Shown here in pieces: positions 1-7,259 of a stretch of 9,536 nucleotides of DNA (positions within the stretch are counted from its first letter, which is position 1; the number at the start of each line of letters is the position of its first letter). A program made the position numbers and the translations under genes. Under the pieces are notes generated by a model that did not search any database, was not told the DNA's origin, and saw only the letters and a list, made by a program, of their open reading frames with translations. This stretch comes from Phenylobacterium sp. (GTDB lineage Bacteria > Pseudomonadota > Alphaproteobacteria > Caulobacterales > Caulobacteraceae): contig JANXXA010000480.1 of the NCBI GenBank assembly GCA_025350885.1, forward strand, positions 1 to 9,536, in the 5' to 3' direction.

Positions 1-393
1 CAGGCCGATGGCGGTCAGTGGCACCAGCAGGAAGCCCCGCGACCTGTCGCCATAGCCGGCCGCCAGCCCGACCCGCATGGAATAGATCGCCGCGGCGATC
101 CCCAGCACCACCATGGTGCTGGCCAGCGCGATACCGGCCAGGCCCCAGGCGCGATGGTGGTCGAGGCGGCCTTGCGAGGCCAGCCAGGTCTGGGAGAGCA
201 GCAGCAGGGTCCAGGCCGAGAACACCGCGGCGTGGATGTGCAGCAGCGGCGGCCCGACGAATGTGCGGGGCGCCACTTGCAGCCAGTAGGTCGGGGCAAA
301 CCCGCCGAAGGCGATCAGCGCGCAGACCGCGGCCATCCAGACATAGAAATACCGGCCGCGTTCGCGAACCGCGCTGATCGTCGTCGCAACCAT
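1..393 (-). CDS. Uncharacterised multi-pass membrane protein, N-terminal part (cut by left window edge)
   Basis: An open frame of 131 codons starts at the ATG complementary to 391-393 and has no stop before base 1, so the C-terminus is missing. The protein starts MVATTISAVRERGRYFYVWM. It shows three hydrophobic segments at about residues 15-35, 50-71 and 84-105, which makes it an inner-membrane protein. A His-x-His pair (52-54, LHIH) opens the second segment and a His-His-Arg stretch (79-81, followed by WG) precedes the third. Such paired histidines at helix ends are seen in membrane heme- or metal-binding families, but that role is inference here. A purine-rich run (GGGGG, about 9 nt upstream) serves as ribosome-binding site, and no in-frame ATG or GTG was found in the roughly 70 bases further upstream. 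It diverges from the aminotransferase gene. The family looks like a widespread alphaproteobacterial hypothetical membrane protein; no function can be assigned. Confidence 0.75.
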   Translation of the reverse strand, partial: MVATTISAVRERGRYFYVWMAAVCALIAFGGFAPTYWLQVAPRTFVGPPLLHIHAAVFSAWTLLLLSQTWLASQGRLDHHRAWGLAGIALASTMVVLGIAAAIYSMRVGLAAGYGDRSRGFLLVPLTAIGL

Positions 394-538
394 GTCGAAG
401 CCCCCGATATCCGCACTGTGGCCGCAGCATGCGCCGGTTCCGCGAACACCGCCATCGGCAACACGGCGTCATCAAGCGTGTCTTGGCCTGACGCTCCGTC
501 GCGTGGCATGAGCGCCTGCGACGTTGGCGAGAGGCTCC
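394..538. promoter_or_regulatory. Divergent intergenic region between membrane protein and aminotransferase genes
   Basis: These 145 bases separate two divergently read genes and must hold at least one promoter for each, unless transcription enters from outside. I see no convincing -35/-10 pair. A short interrupted palindrome, GTTC-CGC-GAAC at 437-447, resembles the perfect 10-base palindrome GTTCGCGAAC at 360-369 just inside the minus-strand gene. The pair could be operator half-sites or chance in GC-rich DNA. A GAGAGG ribosome-binding sequence at 529-534 favours the ATG at 539 as the aminotransferase start over the in-frame TTG at 524, which would place GAGAGG inside the coding region. Confidence 0.4.
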
Positions 539-1717
539 ATGATCCCGTTCATCGACCTGCAGGCCCAGAGGCGGCGATTGGGCCAGCCGCTGGAGGACGC
601 CATTCTCAAGGTGGTGCGGTCAGGGGCCTACATCATGGGCCCGGAGATCGCCGAGCTGGAACGCCAGCTGTGCGCCTTCGGCCAGGCGTCCTACGCGCTC
701 ACCTGCGGGTCCGGAACCGAGGCCCTGGTGCTGCCGCTGATGGCCTGGGGAATCGGCCCGGGCGATGCGGTGTTCTGTCCCTCGTTCACCTTCGCCGCCA
801 CCGCCGAGGTGATGCCGCTGGTCGGCGCCAGTCCGGTGTTCGTCGATATCGACCCGGCAACCTACAATCTGGACCCCGTGAGCCTGGAGGCGGCCATCGT
901 CGCGGTCAAGGCGGCGGGCCGGCTGACCCCGCGCGCGGTGATCGCCGTCGATCTGTTCGGCGGCCCGGCGGACTATCCGGCGATCACCGCGGTCTGTGCG
1001 CGGCATGGCCTGAAGCTGATCGCCGACTCGGCCCAGGGCTTCGGCTGCACGCTGGCGGGGCGCCACCCGATCCACTGGGCCGATGTCGCCACCACCTCGT
1101 TCTTTCCCGCCAAGCCGCTCGGCTGCTACGGCGACGGCGGGGCGGTGCTGTGCAAGGATCCGAGCTTCCACGACCTGCTGGTCAGCCTTCGCGTCCACGG
1201 CCAGGCGGTGAAGTCCGACATCGAGGGCAGGACCTTCGATCACGACCCGAAATACCTGAATGTCCGTATTGGGATGAACGCGCGGATGGACACGATCCAG
1301 GCTGCGGTGCTGATCGAGAAGCTGAAGATCTTCGAGGACGAGATCGCCGCCCGCAACCGCGTCGCCGACCGCTACGGCGCGGGCCTCGGCGACCTGGTGA
1401 CGACCCCCGGCGTGCTGGCGGGCGGAACCAGTGTCTGGGCCCAGTACACCATCGAATTGCCCGCCCGCCCCGGCGCTGGCCGCGACGACTTGGCCGTCCG
1501 GCTGCGCGAACAGGGCATCCCCACGGCGGTCTACTACCCAATTCCGATCCATCGGCAGGGGGTCTATTCGGCCTATCCGGTCGCTCCCGACGGCCTGCCG
1601 GTCACCGAGGCCAAGGCGGGACGGGTGATCAGCCTGCCGATGCACCCCTACCTGACCCCCGACGACCAGGACCAGATCATCGCGGCGATCCGCGCCTTCG
1701 TGAAGACCAACGCCTGA
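539..1717 (+). CDS. DegT/DnrJ/EryC1/StrS-family PLP-dependent sugar aminotransferase (WbpE/WlbC-like)
   Basis: A complete 392-residue cytoplasmic enzyme of normal family length (fold type I). It is expected to move an amino group from glutamate to a keto group on a nucleotide-activated sugar. Visible landmarks: the N-terminal MIPFIDLQAQ typical of the family; the phosphate-binding GSGTEAL (57-63); TFAATAEV (84-91); VFVDIDPATYNLDP (100-113); the cofactor-ring aspartate D163 in IADSAQGFG; the PLP lysine K192 in SFFPAKPLGCYGDGG; and the C-terminal ISLPMHPYL. The K192 block, NLDP and SLPMHPYL match, from memory, UDP-2-acetamido-3-oxo-glucuronate aminotransferases (WbpE/WlbC), so a 3-amino uronic acid or related deoxy sugar is the best substrate guess. 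Other aminosugar substrates are possible. ATG 539 is chosen over TTG 524 because GAGAGG lies just upstream of 539. No other sugar-nucleotide or glycosyltransferase gene lies in the window. The gene converges on the phospholipase. Confidence 0.95.
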   Translation: MIPFIDLQAQRRRLGQPLEDAILKVVRSGAYIMGPEIAELERQLCAFGQASYALTCGSGTEALVLPLMAWGIGPGDAVFCPSFTFAATAEVMPLVGASPVFVDIDPATYNLDPVSLEAAIVAVKAAGRLTPRAVIAVDLFGGPADYPAITAVCARHGLKLIADSAQGFGCTLAGRHPIHWADVATTSFFPAKPLGCYGDGGAVLCKDPSFHDLLVSLRVHGQAVKSDIEGRTFDHDPKYLNVRIGMNARMDTIQAAVLIEKLKIFEDEIAARNRVADRYGAGLGDLVTTPGVLAGGTSVWAQYTIELPARPGAGRDDLAVRLREQGIPTAVYYPIPIHRQGVYSAYPVAPDGLPVTEAKAGRVISLPMHPYLTPDDQDQIIAAIRAFVKTNA

Positions 1718-1741
1718 TCCGCTCCGAAGGGGGCCGCTGAT

Positions 1742-2632
1742 CTATCCCCACAAGGCTTGCAGCCGCGCGGCGTAATCGTGGCCCTGCGCCAGGCCGGCCC
1801 GCGCCGCCGCGCCGCGCTGGCGGAAGTCCATCAGGTTGGCTCCCATCGCCGCCAGGCTGGCGTCGTCCGGGGTTATGACCGCCACCGTCGCGCCGCCGTC
1901 CTTCAGCGTCTCGACTTCCTCGTCCAGCCTTGCCGAGATCGCCGCTGTGGCCGTTCCCGCGGCGCCCGCCAGCCGGATGGCGATCACCACCACCAGGTCG
2001 TGGCCCGACGCCATGTCGGCGTTGGTGGCCGAGCGCATGCCGCCGTCGATATAGCGCCGCCCTTTCAGGGTCACCGGCGGATAGATACCGGGAACGCTGC
2101 AGCTCGAGGCCACCGCGCGCACCACGCCGACGCCGGAGTCGCGGGTCCACAGCTGAAACGCGCCGGTCTGCGCATCGATGGCGGCGCAGGCAAAGCCCCG
2201 GTCCGGCCAGGCGTCGTCCGGCAGGCTGGCGAAGGATCGTCCGAAGCTGTCGATGAACGACGCCTCGTCGGGCGTTTCGGCGGCCAGGGCGAAGGCCCCG
2301 ATCTCGGCCCGCGCGTCGGCTGGGTTGCGCGCGCCGCCCTGCGCCTGGGCCATCAGCTGCATCAGGCGCGACAGGTCCGCCGGCGGGCGGGTTGCGGCTT
2401 CGCCGGATCCGGCTGCGCGTGACGCGGCCTCGACCAGCAGGGGATCGGCCAGGGTCTTGGCCTCCGCCCCCAGCGCCAGCCGGGCTCCGACGAAGGACCC
2501 CGCCGAAGTGCCCAGGGTGAAATCCGCCTGGCCGAGATCGACGCCGGCCTGCGCCAGGCCCGCCACCAGCCCGCTCTCCCAGGCGATCCCCACCGGTCCG
2601 CCGCCGCCCAGCACCAGCGCCCGTGTGGTCAT
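1742..2632 (-). CDS. Patatin-like phospholipase family protein
   Basis: A 296-residue serine hydrolase of the patatin family, whose members cleave acyl esters of phospholipids or other lipids with a Ser-Asp dyad. Visible motifs in order: the glycine-rich oxyanion loop GGGGPVG (9-15, within ALVLGGGGPVGIAWE); the nucleophile elbow GTSAG (41-45) with S43; and DGG (196-198, in YIDGGMRSATNADMASG) with D196. PGIYPPVTL (181-189) before the Asp motif is also typical. No signal peptide or membrane helix is seen, so it is probably cytoplasmic or peripheral. The start complementary to 2630-2632 is chosen because GGGAGA lies five bases upstream and the protein then begins MTTRALVLGGGG; a longer in-frame start near 2698 would add an arginine-rich tail unlike the family. 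It is read away from the catalase and converges on the aminotransferase with 24 bases between stops. The natural lipid substrate cannot be told from sequence. Confidence 0.93.
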   Translation of the reverse strand: MTTRALVLGGGGPVGIAWESGLVAGLAQAGVDLGQADFTLGTSAGSFVGARLALGAEAKTLADPLLVEAASRAAGSGEAATRPPADLSRLMQLMAQAQGGARNPADARAEIGAFALAAETPDEASFIDSFGRSFASLPDDAWPDRGFACAAIDAQTGAFQLWTRDSGVGVVRAVASSCSVPGIYPPVTLKGRRYIDGGMRSATNADMASGHDLVVVIAIRLAGAAGTATAAISARLDEEVETLKDGGATVAVITPDDASLAAMGANLMDFRQRGAAARAGLAQGHDYAARLQALWG

Positions 2633-2849
2633 GGCCGTCTCCCGTCGTCTGCTCCGGCGGACAGTGTCGGCGCGCCGCAGCGCCCTGTCCACGCGCAATG
2701 GGCCTGTTGAGAGCCAACCGCCCTGTGTCTTCGGCGAGGCGGGTTGACCATCGCAGAACTTCGCGCGCGCCGGTCACCAAATGCCGGGCTCTGCGTTGGG
2801 GGGACAGCGATCCCCTGACCGTCCCCTCACCGCCGCCCCGGAGCCCCAC
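2633..2849. promoter_or_regulatory. Divergent intergenic region, phospholipase / catalase, with inverted repeat in the katE leader
   Basis: These 217 bases carry the upstream signals of two divergent genes. On the minus strand GGGAGA (2643-2638) is the phospholipase ribosome-binding site. On the plus strand GGAG (2840-2843) sits six bases before the catalase ATG at 2850. A TTGACC hexamer at 2744-2749 is the best -35 candidate for katE, but no good -10 follows at 16-18 bases. No GGAAC-N16/17-CGTT general-stress (EcfG) promoter was found. The stretch 2800-2826 holds GGGGAC and GTCCCC, a perfect 6-base inverted repeat with a 15-base loop. The same left arm can instead pair as GGGGA/TCCCC (2800-2804 with 2811-2815). 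It could be an operator or a leader hairpin. Confidence 0.45.
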
Positions 2850-4967
2850 ATGGCCAAGAAAAGTCCCGCGCCGCCGCGCGCCCAGCAATCCGTCACCCCC
2901 TCACTTGGCGAAACCGTCGGCAACGGCGGCGAGATCCACCAGACAGCGTCCGGTCCCGAGGCCCGGATGACCACCAATTTCGGTGTCCCCGTCAGCGACG
3001 ACCAGAACTCGCTGAAGGCGGGACCGCGCGGACCGTCGCTGCTGGAGGACTTCGTCCTGCGGGAGAAGATCCAGCACTTCGACCACGAGCGGATCCCGGA
3101 GCGCATCGTTCACGCGCGCGGCTCAGCCGCCCATGGCTATTTCGAACTGACCCGATCCCTGGCGAAGCACACACGCGCCGACATCCTCACCGAAGTCGGT
3201 CGCCGCACCGAGGTGTTCGCCCGCTTCTCCACGGTGGCCGGGGGCGCCGGGTCGGTGGACACGCCGCGCGACGTGCGGGGCTTCGCCGTCAAGTTCTACA
3301 CCCGCGAAGGCAACTGGGACCTGGTGGGCAACAACATCCCGGTGTTTTTCATCCAGGACGCCATCAAGTTTCCCGACCTGGTCCACGCCGTGAAGATGGA
3401 GGCCGACCGCGGCTATCCTCAGGCGGCCAGCGCGCACGACACATTCTGGGACTTCATCGGCCTGATGCCGGAAGCGACCCACATGATCATGTGGGCGATG
3501 TCCGACCGGGCGATCCCGCGGTCCCTGCGGATGATGGAAGGCTTCGGCGTCAACACCTTCCGTCTGCTCAACGACCGCGATGAGGCCACCTTCGTCAAGT
3601 TCCACTGGCGGCCCAAGCTCGGCACCCAGTCCACCGGTTGGGACGAAGCGGTGAAGATCGCCGGCGCCGATCCGGACTTTCACCGCCGCGACCTGCACGA
3701 GGCGATCGCCGCCGGAGCCTTTCCGGAGTGGGAGTTCGGCGTCCAGCTGTTCAGCCAGGCGCAGGCTGACGCCCTGGCCTTCGACATCCTCGACGCCACT
3801 AAGTTAATCCCGGAAGAACTGGTCCCCATCCAGGTGGTCGGGCGGATGGTGTTGAACCGCAACCCCGACAACTTCTTCGCCGAGACCGAGCAGGCAGCCT
3901 TCCTGCCCACCAACATGCCGCCGGGGATCGACGCGTCGGAGGACCCTCTGTTGCAGGGACGGCTGTTCTCCTACCAGGACACCCAGCTGTCGCGCCTGGG
4001 CAGCGTCAACTTCCACCAGCTGCCGATCAACCAGGCCAAGGGCTGCCCGTTCCAGAACCTGCAGCGCGACGGCCACATGCAGATGCAGGTTCCCAAGGGC
4101 CGCGCCAACTATGAGCCCAACAGCCTGGCCGAGGCTGGCGAGATCGGCGGCCCGCGCGAGGATCCCGTGGGCGGCTTCCGCACCGCGCGCGTGGCCTTCG
4201 ACGGGCCCAAGGTGCGCCTGCGCGCCGAGAGCTTCGCCGACCACTACAGCCAGGCGCGGCTGTTCTACGCCTCGCAGACGCCCGTCGAGCAGGCGCACAT
4301 CGCCAGCGCTCTGGTGTTCGAACTTTCCAAGTGCGGCTTCGACCATGTCCGCAACCGCATCCTGGCCAATCTTGGCAACGTCGACGCCGGCCTTGCCGGG
4401 CGCGTGGCGGTGGGCCTGGGTGTCGATCTGCCGGCAAAGTCCAAGGCCGCCGTTGAACCGATCGACCTGGACCTGTCACCGGCGCTGCGGATCGTCGGAA
4501 AGTATCCCTCCACGCTGATGGGGCGGACGGTCGGCGTGCTGGTGACCGACGGAGCGGACGACGCCGTGATCAAGGCGGTGCGCAGGGTCTGTGAGGCGCA
4601 GGGCGCCACCGTCAAGATTGTGGCGCCCAAGGTTGGCGGCGTGACCCTGAACAACGGCAAGCGACTGAAGGCGGATGGCCAACTCGCCGGATCACCCTCG
4701 GTGATCTTCGACGCCGTGGCTCTGGTGCTGTCGGAGGAAGGTTGCGCCCAGCTGCTGGGCGAAAGCGCGGCCATGGACTTCGTGGCCAACGCCTTCGTGC
4801 ATCTGAAAGCCATCGGGTTCACGCCCCAGGCCCAACCGCTGCTCGACAAGGCCGGCGTGCATCCCGACGCCGGCGTGATCGACCTGTCCTTGGGCGCGGA
4901 AGGGTTCATTGAGCCGGCCAGCACGCGGCAGTGGGCGCGAGAGCCCAAGGTGCGCATGCTCGCCTGA
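2850..4967 (+). CDS. katE: Large-subunit monofunctional heme catalase (HPII/KatE type)
   Basis: A 705-residue cytoplasmic catalase that converts hydrogen peroxide to water and oxygen. Its length and C-terminal extension place it in the large-subunit clade. Essential residues are intact: distal H88 (RIVHARGSAAHG), S127, V129 (RFSTVAGG), distal N161 (VGNNIPVFFIQD), and proximal heme ligand Y375 with R371 (GRLFSYQDTQLSRLG). Spacing between H88, N161 and Y375 equals that of E. coli HPII H128, N201 and Y415. The catalase core runs to about residue 500. Residues from about 558 (GRTVGVLVTDGADD) to 700 form the flavodoxin/DJ-1-like C-terminal domain of this clade. The position of HPII H392, which bonds covalently to Y415, is leucine here (L352 in AFLPTNMPPG). 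ATG 2850 is chosen over an upstream in-frame start at 2781 because GGAG lies six bases before it and the protein begins MAKKSP. The gene is followed by a strong hairpin and an exported dehydrogenase. Confidence 0.95.
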   Translation: MAKKSPAPPRAQQSVTPSLGETVGNGGEIHQTASGPEARMTTNFGVPVSDDQNSLKAGPRGPSLLEDFVLREKIQHFDHERIPERIVHARGSAAHGYFELTRSLAKHTRADILTEVGRRTEVFARFSTVAGGAGSVDTPRDVRGFAVKFYTREGNWDLVGNNIPVFFIQDAIKFPDLVHAVKMEADRGYPQAASAHDTFWDFIGLMPEATHMIMWAMSDRAIPRSLRMMEGFGVNTFRLLNDRDEATFVKFHWRPKLGTQSTGWDEAVKIAGADPDFHRRDLHEAIAAGAFPEWEFGVQLFSQAQADALAFDILDATKLIPEELVPIQVVGRMVLNRNPDNFFAETEQAAFLPTNMPPGIDASEDPLLQGRLFSYQDTQLSRLGSVNFHQLPINQAKGCPFQNLQRDGHMQMQVPKGRANYEPNSLAEAGEIGGPREDPVGGFRTARVAFDGPKVRLRAESFADHYSQARLFYASQTPVEQAHIASALVFELSKCGFDHVRNRILANLGNVDAGLAGRVAVGLGVDLPAKSKAAVEPIDLDLSPALRIVGKYPSTLMGRTVGVLVTDGADDAVIKAVRRVCEAQGATVKIVAPKVGGVTLNNGKRLKADGQLAGSPSVIFDAVALVLSEEGCAQLLGESAAMDFVANAFVHLKAIGFTPQAQPLLDKAGVHPDAGVIDLSLGAEGFIEPASTRQWAREPKVRMLA

Positions 4968-4982
4968 GCGGGGGCGTCGCAG

Positions 4983-5034
4983 TCCCCTGCCGCCTTGCCT
5001 CCTCCGGCGACGGATGAGAGACAGGGGCAGGGGA
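4983..5034 (+). promoter_or_regulatory. Strong RNA hairpin between katE and the PQQ dehydrogenase, overlapping the dehydrogenase ribosome-binding site
   Basis: TCCCCTGCC (4983-4991) is perfectly complementary to GGCAGGGGA (5026-5034). Inside it CCT 4993-4995 pairs with AGG 5023-5025, CTC 4999-5001 with GAG 5016-5018, and TCCG 5003-5006 with CGGA 5011-5014, closed by a GCGA (GNRA-type) tetraloop. That makes 19 pairs over 52 bases, starting 15 bases after the catalase stop. The dehydrogenase Shine-Dalgarno AGGGGAG (5029-5035, seven bases before ATG 5043) is almost wholly inside the 3' arm. No T-run follows, so it is not a standard intrinsic terminator. It may limit read-through, protect the katE message end, or hold the dehydrogenase ribosome-binding site closed. 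The pairing is seen in sequence; the role is inference. Confidence 0.6.
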
Positions 5035-5042
5035 GCGAAATC

Positions 5043-7259
5043 ATGCACATTTCAGAGAGCCGCCGGGGGGCGGGTATTGCGCCGACCTCGAACCGTCTGC
5101 TCGGTGGGCTGTTCGCCGCCGGGGTTGCGCTCGTGCTCAACCTCAGCGCTCCGGCCGTGGCGCCAGCGAAGCCCCCTGCCACACCCGCGAACCGCAACAC
5201 CATGGGCGCGGCGGCGGTCGATTCGGCGCGGCAGCTTGCCGCCGACCGCGAACCGGGAACTTGGATGTCGGCCGGGCGCACCTATTCCGAGCAGCGCTAC
5301 AGCCCGCTGACCGGCGTCAACAAGGCCAGCGTCAAGACCCTGGGCCTGGCCTGGTATGGCGACATCGACACCGAACGCGGACAGGAGGCGACCCCGGTGG
5401 TCGTCGATGGCGTGCTCTATGTGACCAGCGCCTGGAGCCTGGTGAAGGCCTATGACGCGGCCACCGGACGGCTGCTGTGGGCGTACGATCCCAAGGTTGA
5501 TCGCGCCACCGGCCAGATCGCCTGCTGCGACGTGGTCAACCGCGGCGTCGCGGCGTGGAAGGGCCGGATCTATCTGGGCGCGCTCGATGGCCGACTGATC
5601 GCGCTGGATGGCCGGACCGGCAAGGTCGCCTGGAGCGTGCAGACCACCGACCCCAAGCAGCCCTACACCATCACCCAGGTTCCGCGCGTGGTGAAGGGGC
5701 TGGTGATCATCGGCAACGCCGGCGCCGAATATGCCTGCCGCGGCTACGTTTCGGCCTATGACACCCAGACCGGCAAGATGAAGTGGCGGTTCTACACCGT
5801 GCCCGGCGCGCCCGGCGACCCGACCAATACGCCTGAGCTCAAGCGCGCGCTGGCGACCTGGACCGGCGACTTCTGGAAGTACGGCGGCGGGGCCACGGCC
5901 TGGGACACCATCCTGTTCGATCCGAAGACCAACCTGATCTATTTCGGCGTCGGCAACGGCCTGAGCTGGAGCCAGCAGATCCGCTCCCCCGGCGGGGGCG
6001 ACAACCTGTTCGTCGCCTCGATCATCGCGGTCAACGCCGACACCGGGAGGTACGTCTGGCACTACCAGGAGGTGCCGGGCGACGAGTGGGACTATGATGT
6101 CACCAACCCGCTGATGACCGCCGACCTGAAGGTCGCGGGTCGGCTTCGCCACGTGCTGATGCAGGCGCCAAAGACCGGCTTTTTCTACCTGTGGGACGCC
6201 AGGACCGGGAAACTGATCTCGGCCGAGAAATTCGCACCGGCCAACTGGGCCACGAAGATCGACCTGAAGAGCGGCCGCCCGGTGGAGAACCCCGCCGTCC
6301 GCTACACCGACACCAAGGCGGCCATCGTCCAGCCGGCCCCGCTGGGCGCGCACAACTGGCACCCGATGTCGTTCAGCCCGCGAACGGGCCTAGTCTATAT
6401 CCCGGTCACCGAAAGCTCGACCGGCTTTGCCAGCGTCAAGCCCGAGGGGTTCAAGATCAACGACCGGAGCTACAACACCGGCACGATCTCGGGGTCCGAG
6501 GCAATCACCAAGCTCTACGCCCAGCCCGGCGCGCCGGCGCGCGGCAACATCAGGTCCTACCTCCAGGCCTGGGACCCGGTGGCCCAGAAGGAAATCTGGC
6601 GCGTGCCGGAAAAGGACTACGGCGCATCCGGCACCATGGTCACCGCCAGCGACATCGTCTTCTCCGGCGACTGGAGCGGCATGTTCTCGGCGTTCGACGC
6701 CCGCACCGGCGCCCGGCTGTGGTCGGCGCCCGTCGCGGCCAATGTGGTGGCCGCGCCCTCGACCTACACCATCGGCAAGGACCAGTACGTGGCCATCCTG
6801 GTGGGTGCGCGCGGCCTGCCGCCAGGTGTCGTGCGGACCAGCGCGGTCAGCGCCAACAACTCGCGCATCCTGGTGTTCAAGCTGGGTGGCAAGACCGAAC
6901 TGCCCGGCGCCCCTGTGGGCGCCCAGGCCGCCGTGGCCCACACGCTCAATCCGCCGCTGATGACCGGAACCAACGAGCAGGTGATCGACGGCCAGGGCGC
7001 CTATGCGCGGACCTGCGCGGGTTGCCATGGCGCCGGGGGCGTCGCCGACAAGTCGATCCCCGACCTGCGTTATTCCGCGGCCCTGTCGAGCCTGAAGGAC
7101 TGGAACGACATCGTCATCGGCGGCGCGCGCAAGGCTGGCGGCATGGCCTCGTTCAAGAGCGTCCTGGCCGACGGCGACGCCGATGCGATCTTCCACTACA
7201 TCGTCAGCCAGGCGAACAGGGACAAGGCGGCCCAGCAGGCGGCGGCGAAGGGACACTAG
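5043..7259 (+). CDS. Exported quinohemoprotein alcohol dehydrogenase (PQQ propeller plus cytochrome c, type II)
   Basis: A 738-residue periplasmic enzyme that oxidises alcohols or aldehydes using PQQ and a bound metal, passing electrons through its own heme c. Residues 19-40 form a signal peptide, likely cut after APAVA (36-40). Residues about 70-615 are an eight-bladed PQQ propeller with repeated blade motifs such as DAATGRLLW, DGRTGKVAW, DTQTGKMKW and NADTGRYVW. Active-site marks: vicinal disulfide C161-C162; metal ligands E229 (GNAGAEYACRG) and N305 (GVGNGLSW); W287 stacking on PQQ (GGGATAW); catalytic base D350; K377 (MQAPKTGFFY). D352 follows in WDYD, the extra aspartate linked to lanthanide use. 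The C-terminal cytochrome has CAGCH (658-662) and likely axial M701 (AGGMASF). ATG 5043 follows AGGGGAG by seven bases and gives a clean signal peptide; the longer TTG start does not. Length fits type II enzymes. The substrate is not predictable from sequence alone. Confidence 0.95.
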   Translation: MHISESRRGAGIAPTSNRLLGGLFAAGVALVLNLSAPAVAPAKPPATPANRNTMGAAAVDSARQLAADREPGTWMSAGRTYSEQRYSPLTGVNKASVKTLGLAWYGDIDTERGQEATPVVVDGVLYVTSAWSLVKAYDAATGRLLWAYDPKVDRATGQIACCDVVNRGVAAWKGRIYLGALDGRLIALDGRTGKVAWSVQTTDPKQPYTITQVPRVVKGLVIIGNAGAEYACRGYVSAYDTQTGKMKWRFYTVPGAPGDPTNTPELKRALATWTGDFWKYGGGATAWDTILFDPKTNLIYFGVGNGLSWSQQIRSPGGGDNLFVASIIAVNADTGRYVWHYQEVPGDEWDYDVTNPLMTADLKVAGRLRHVLMQAPKTGFFYLWDARTGKLISAEKFAPANWATKIDLKSGRPVENPAVRYTDTKAAIVQPAPLGAHNWHPMSFSPRTGLVYIPVTESSTGFASVKPEGFKINDRSYNTGTISGSEAITKLYAQPGAPARGNIRSYLQAWDPVAQKEIWRVPEKDYGASGTMVTASDIVFSGDWSGMFSAFDARTGARLWSAPVAANVVAAPSTYTIGKDQYVAILVGARGLPPGVVRTSAVSANNSRILVFKLGGKTELPGAPVGAQAAVAHTLNPPLMTGTNEQVIDGQGAYARTCAGCHGAGGVADKSIPDLRYSAALSSLKDWNDIVIGGARKAGGMASFKSVLADGDADAIFHYIVSQANRDKAAQQAAAKGH

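Noticed and set aside
154..1740. A 528-codon plus-strand open frame overlapping the aminotransferase gene
   Set aside because: It is rich in Arg, Gly, Pro and Ala with no family motifs, and the 539 frame encodes an intact PLP aminotransferase over most of it. It is a shadow frame of GC-rich DNA.
1715..1742. Possible bidirectional terminator between the convergent aminotransferase and phospholipase genes
   Set aside because: Only an imperfect stem (GCTCC with GGGGC, one wobble, plus GATC ends) and no T-run on either strand; too weak to call.
2633..2849. General-stress (EcfG-type) promoter for katE
   Set aside because: No GGAAC followed at 16-17 bases by CGTT was found. The nearest GAAC and CGTT are about 35 bases apart.
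1677..2888. A 403-codon minus-strand open frame covering the phospholipase gene
   Set aside because: It is low in complexity, and the neighbouring frame carries all patatin motifs with a good ribosome-binding site.
3804..3806. A lone TTA leucine codon in katE as a sign of transfer or regulation
   Set aside because: One rare codon in an otherwise uniformly GC-rich gene is not evidence of foreign origin or of TTA-based control.
5052..6362. A 436-codon antisense open frame inside the dehydrogenase gene
   Set aside because: It is opposite a clearly conserved enzyme, shows no recognisable domain, and is expected by chance at this GC content.
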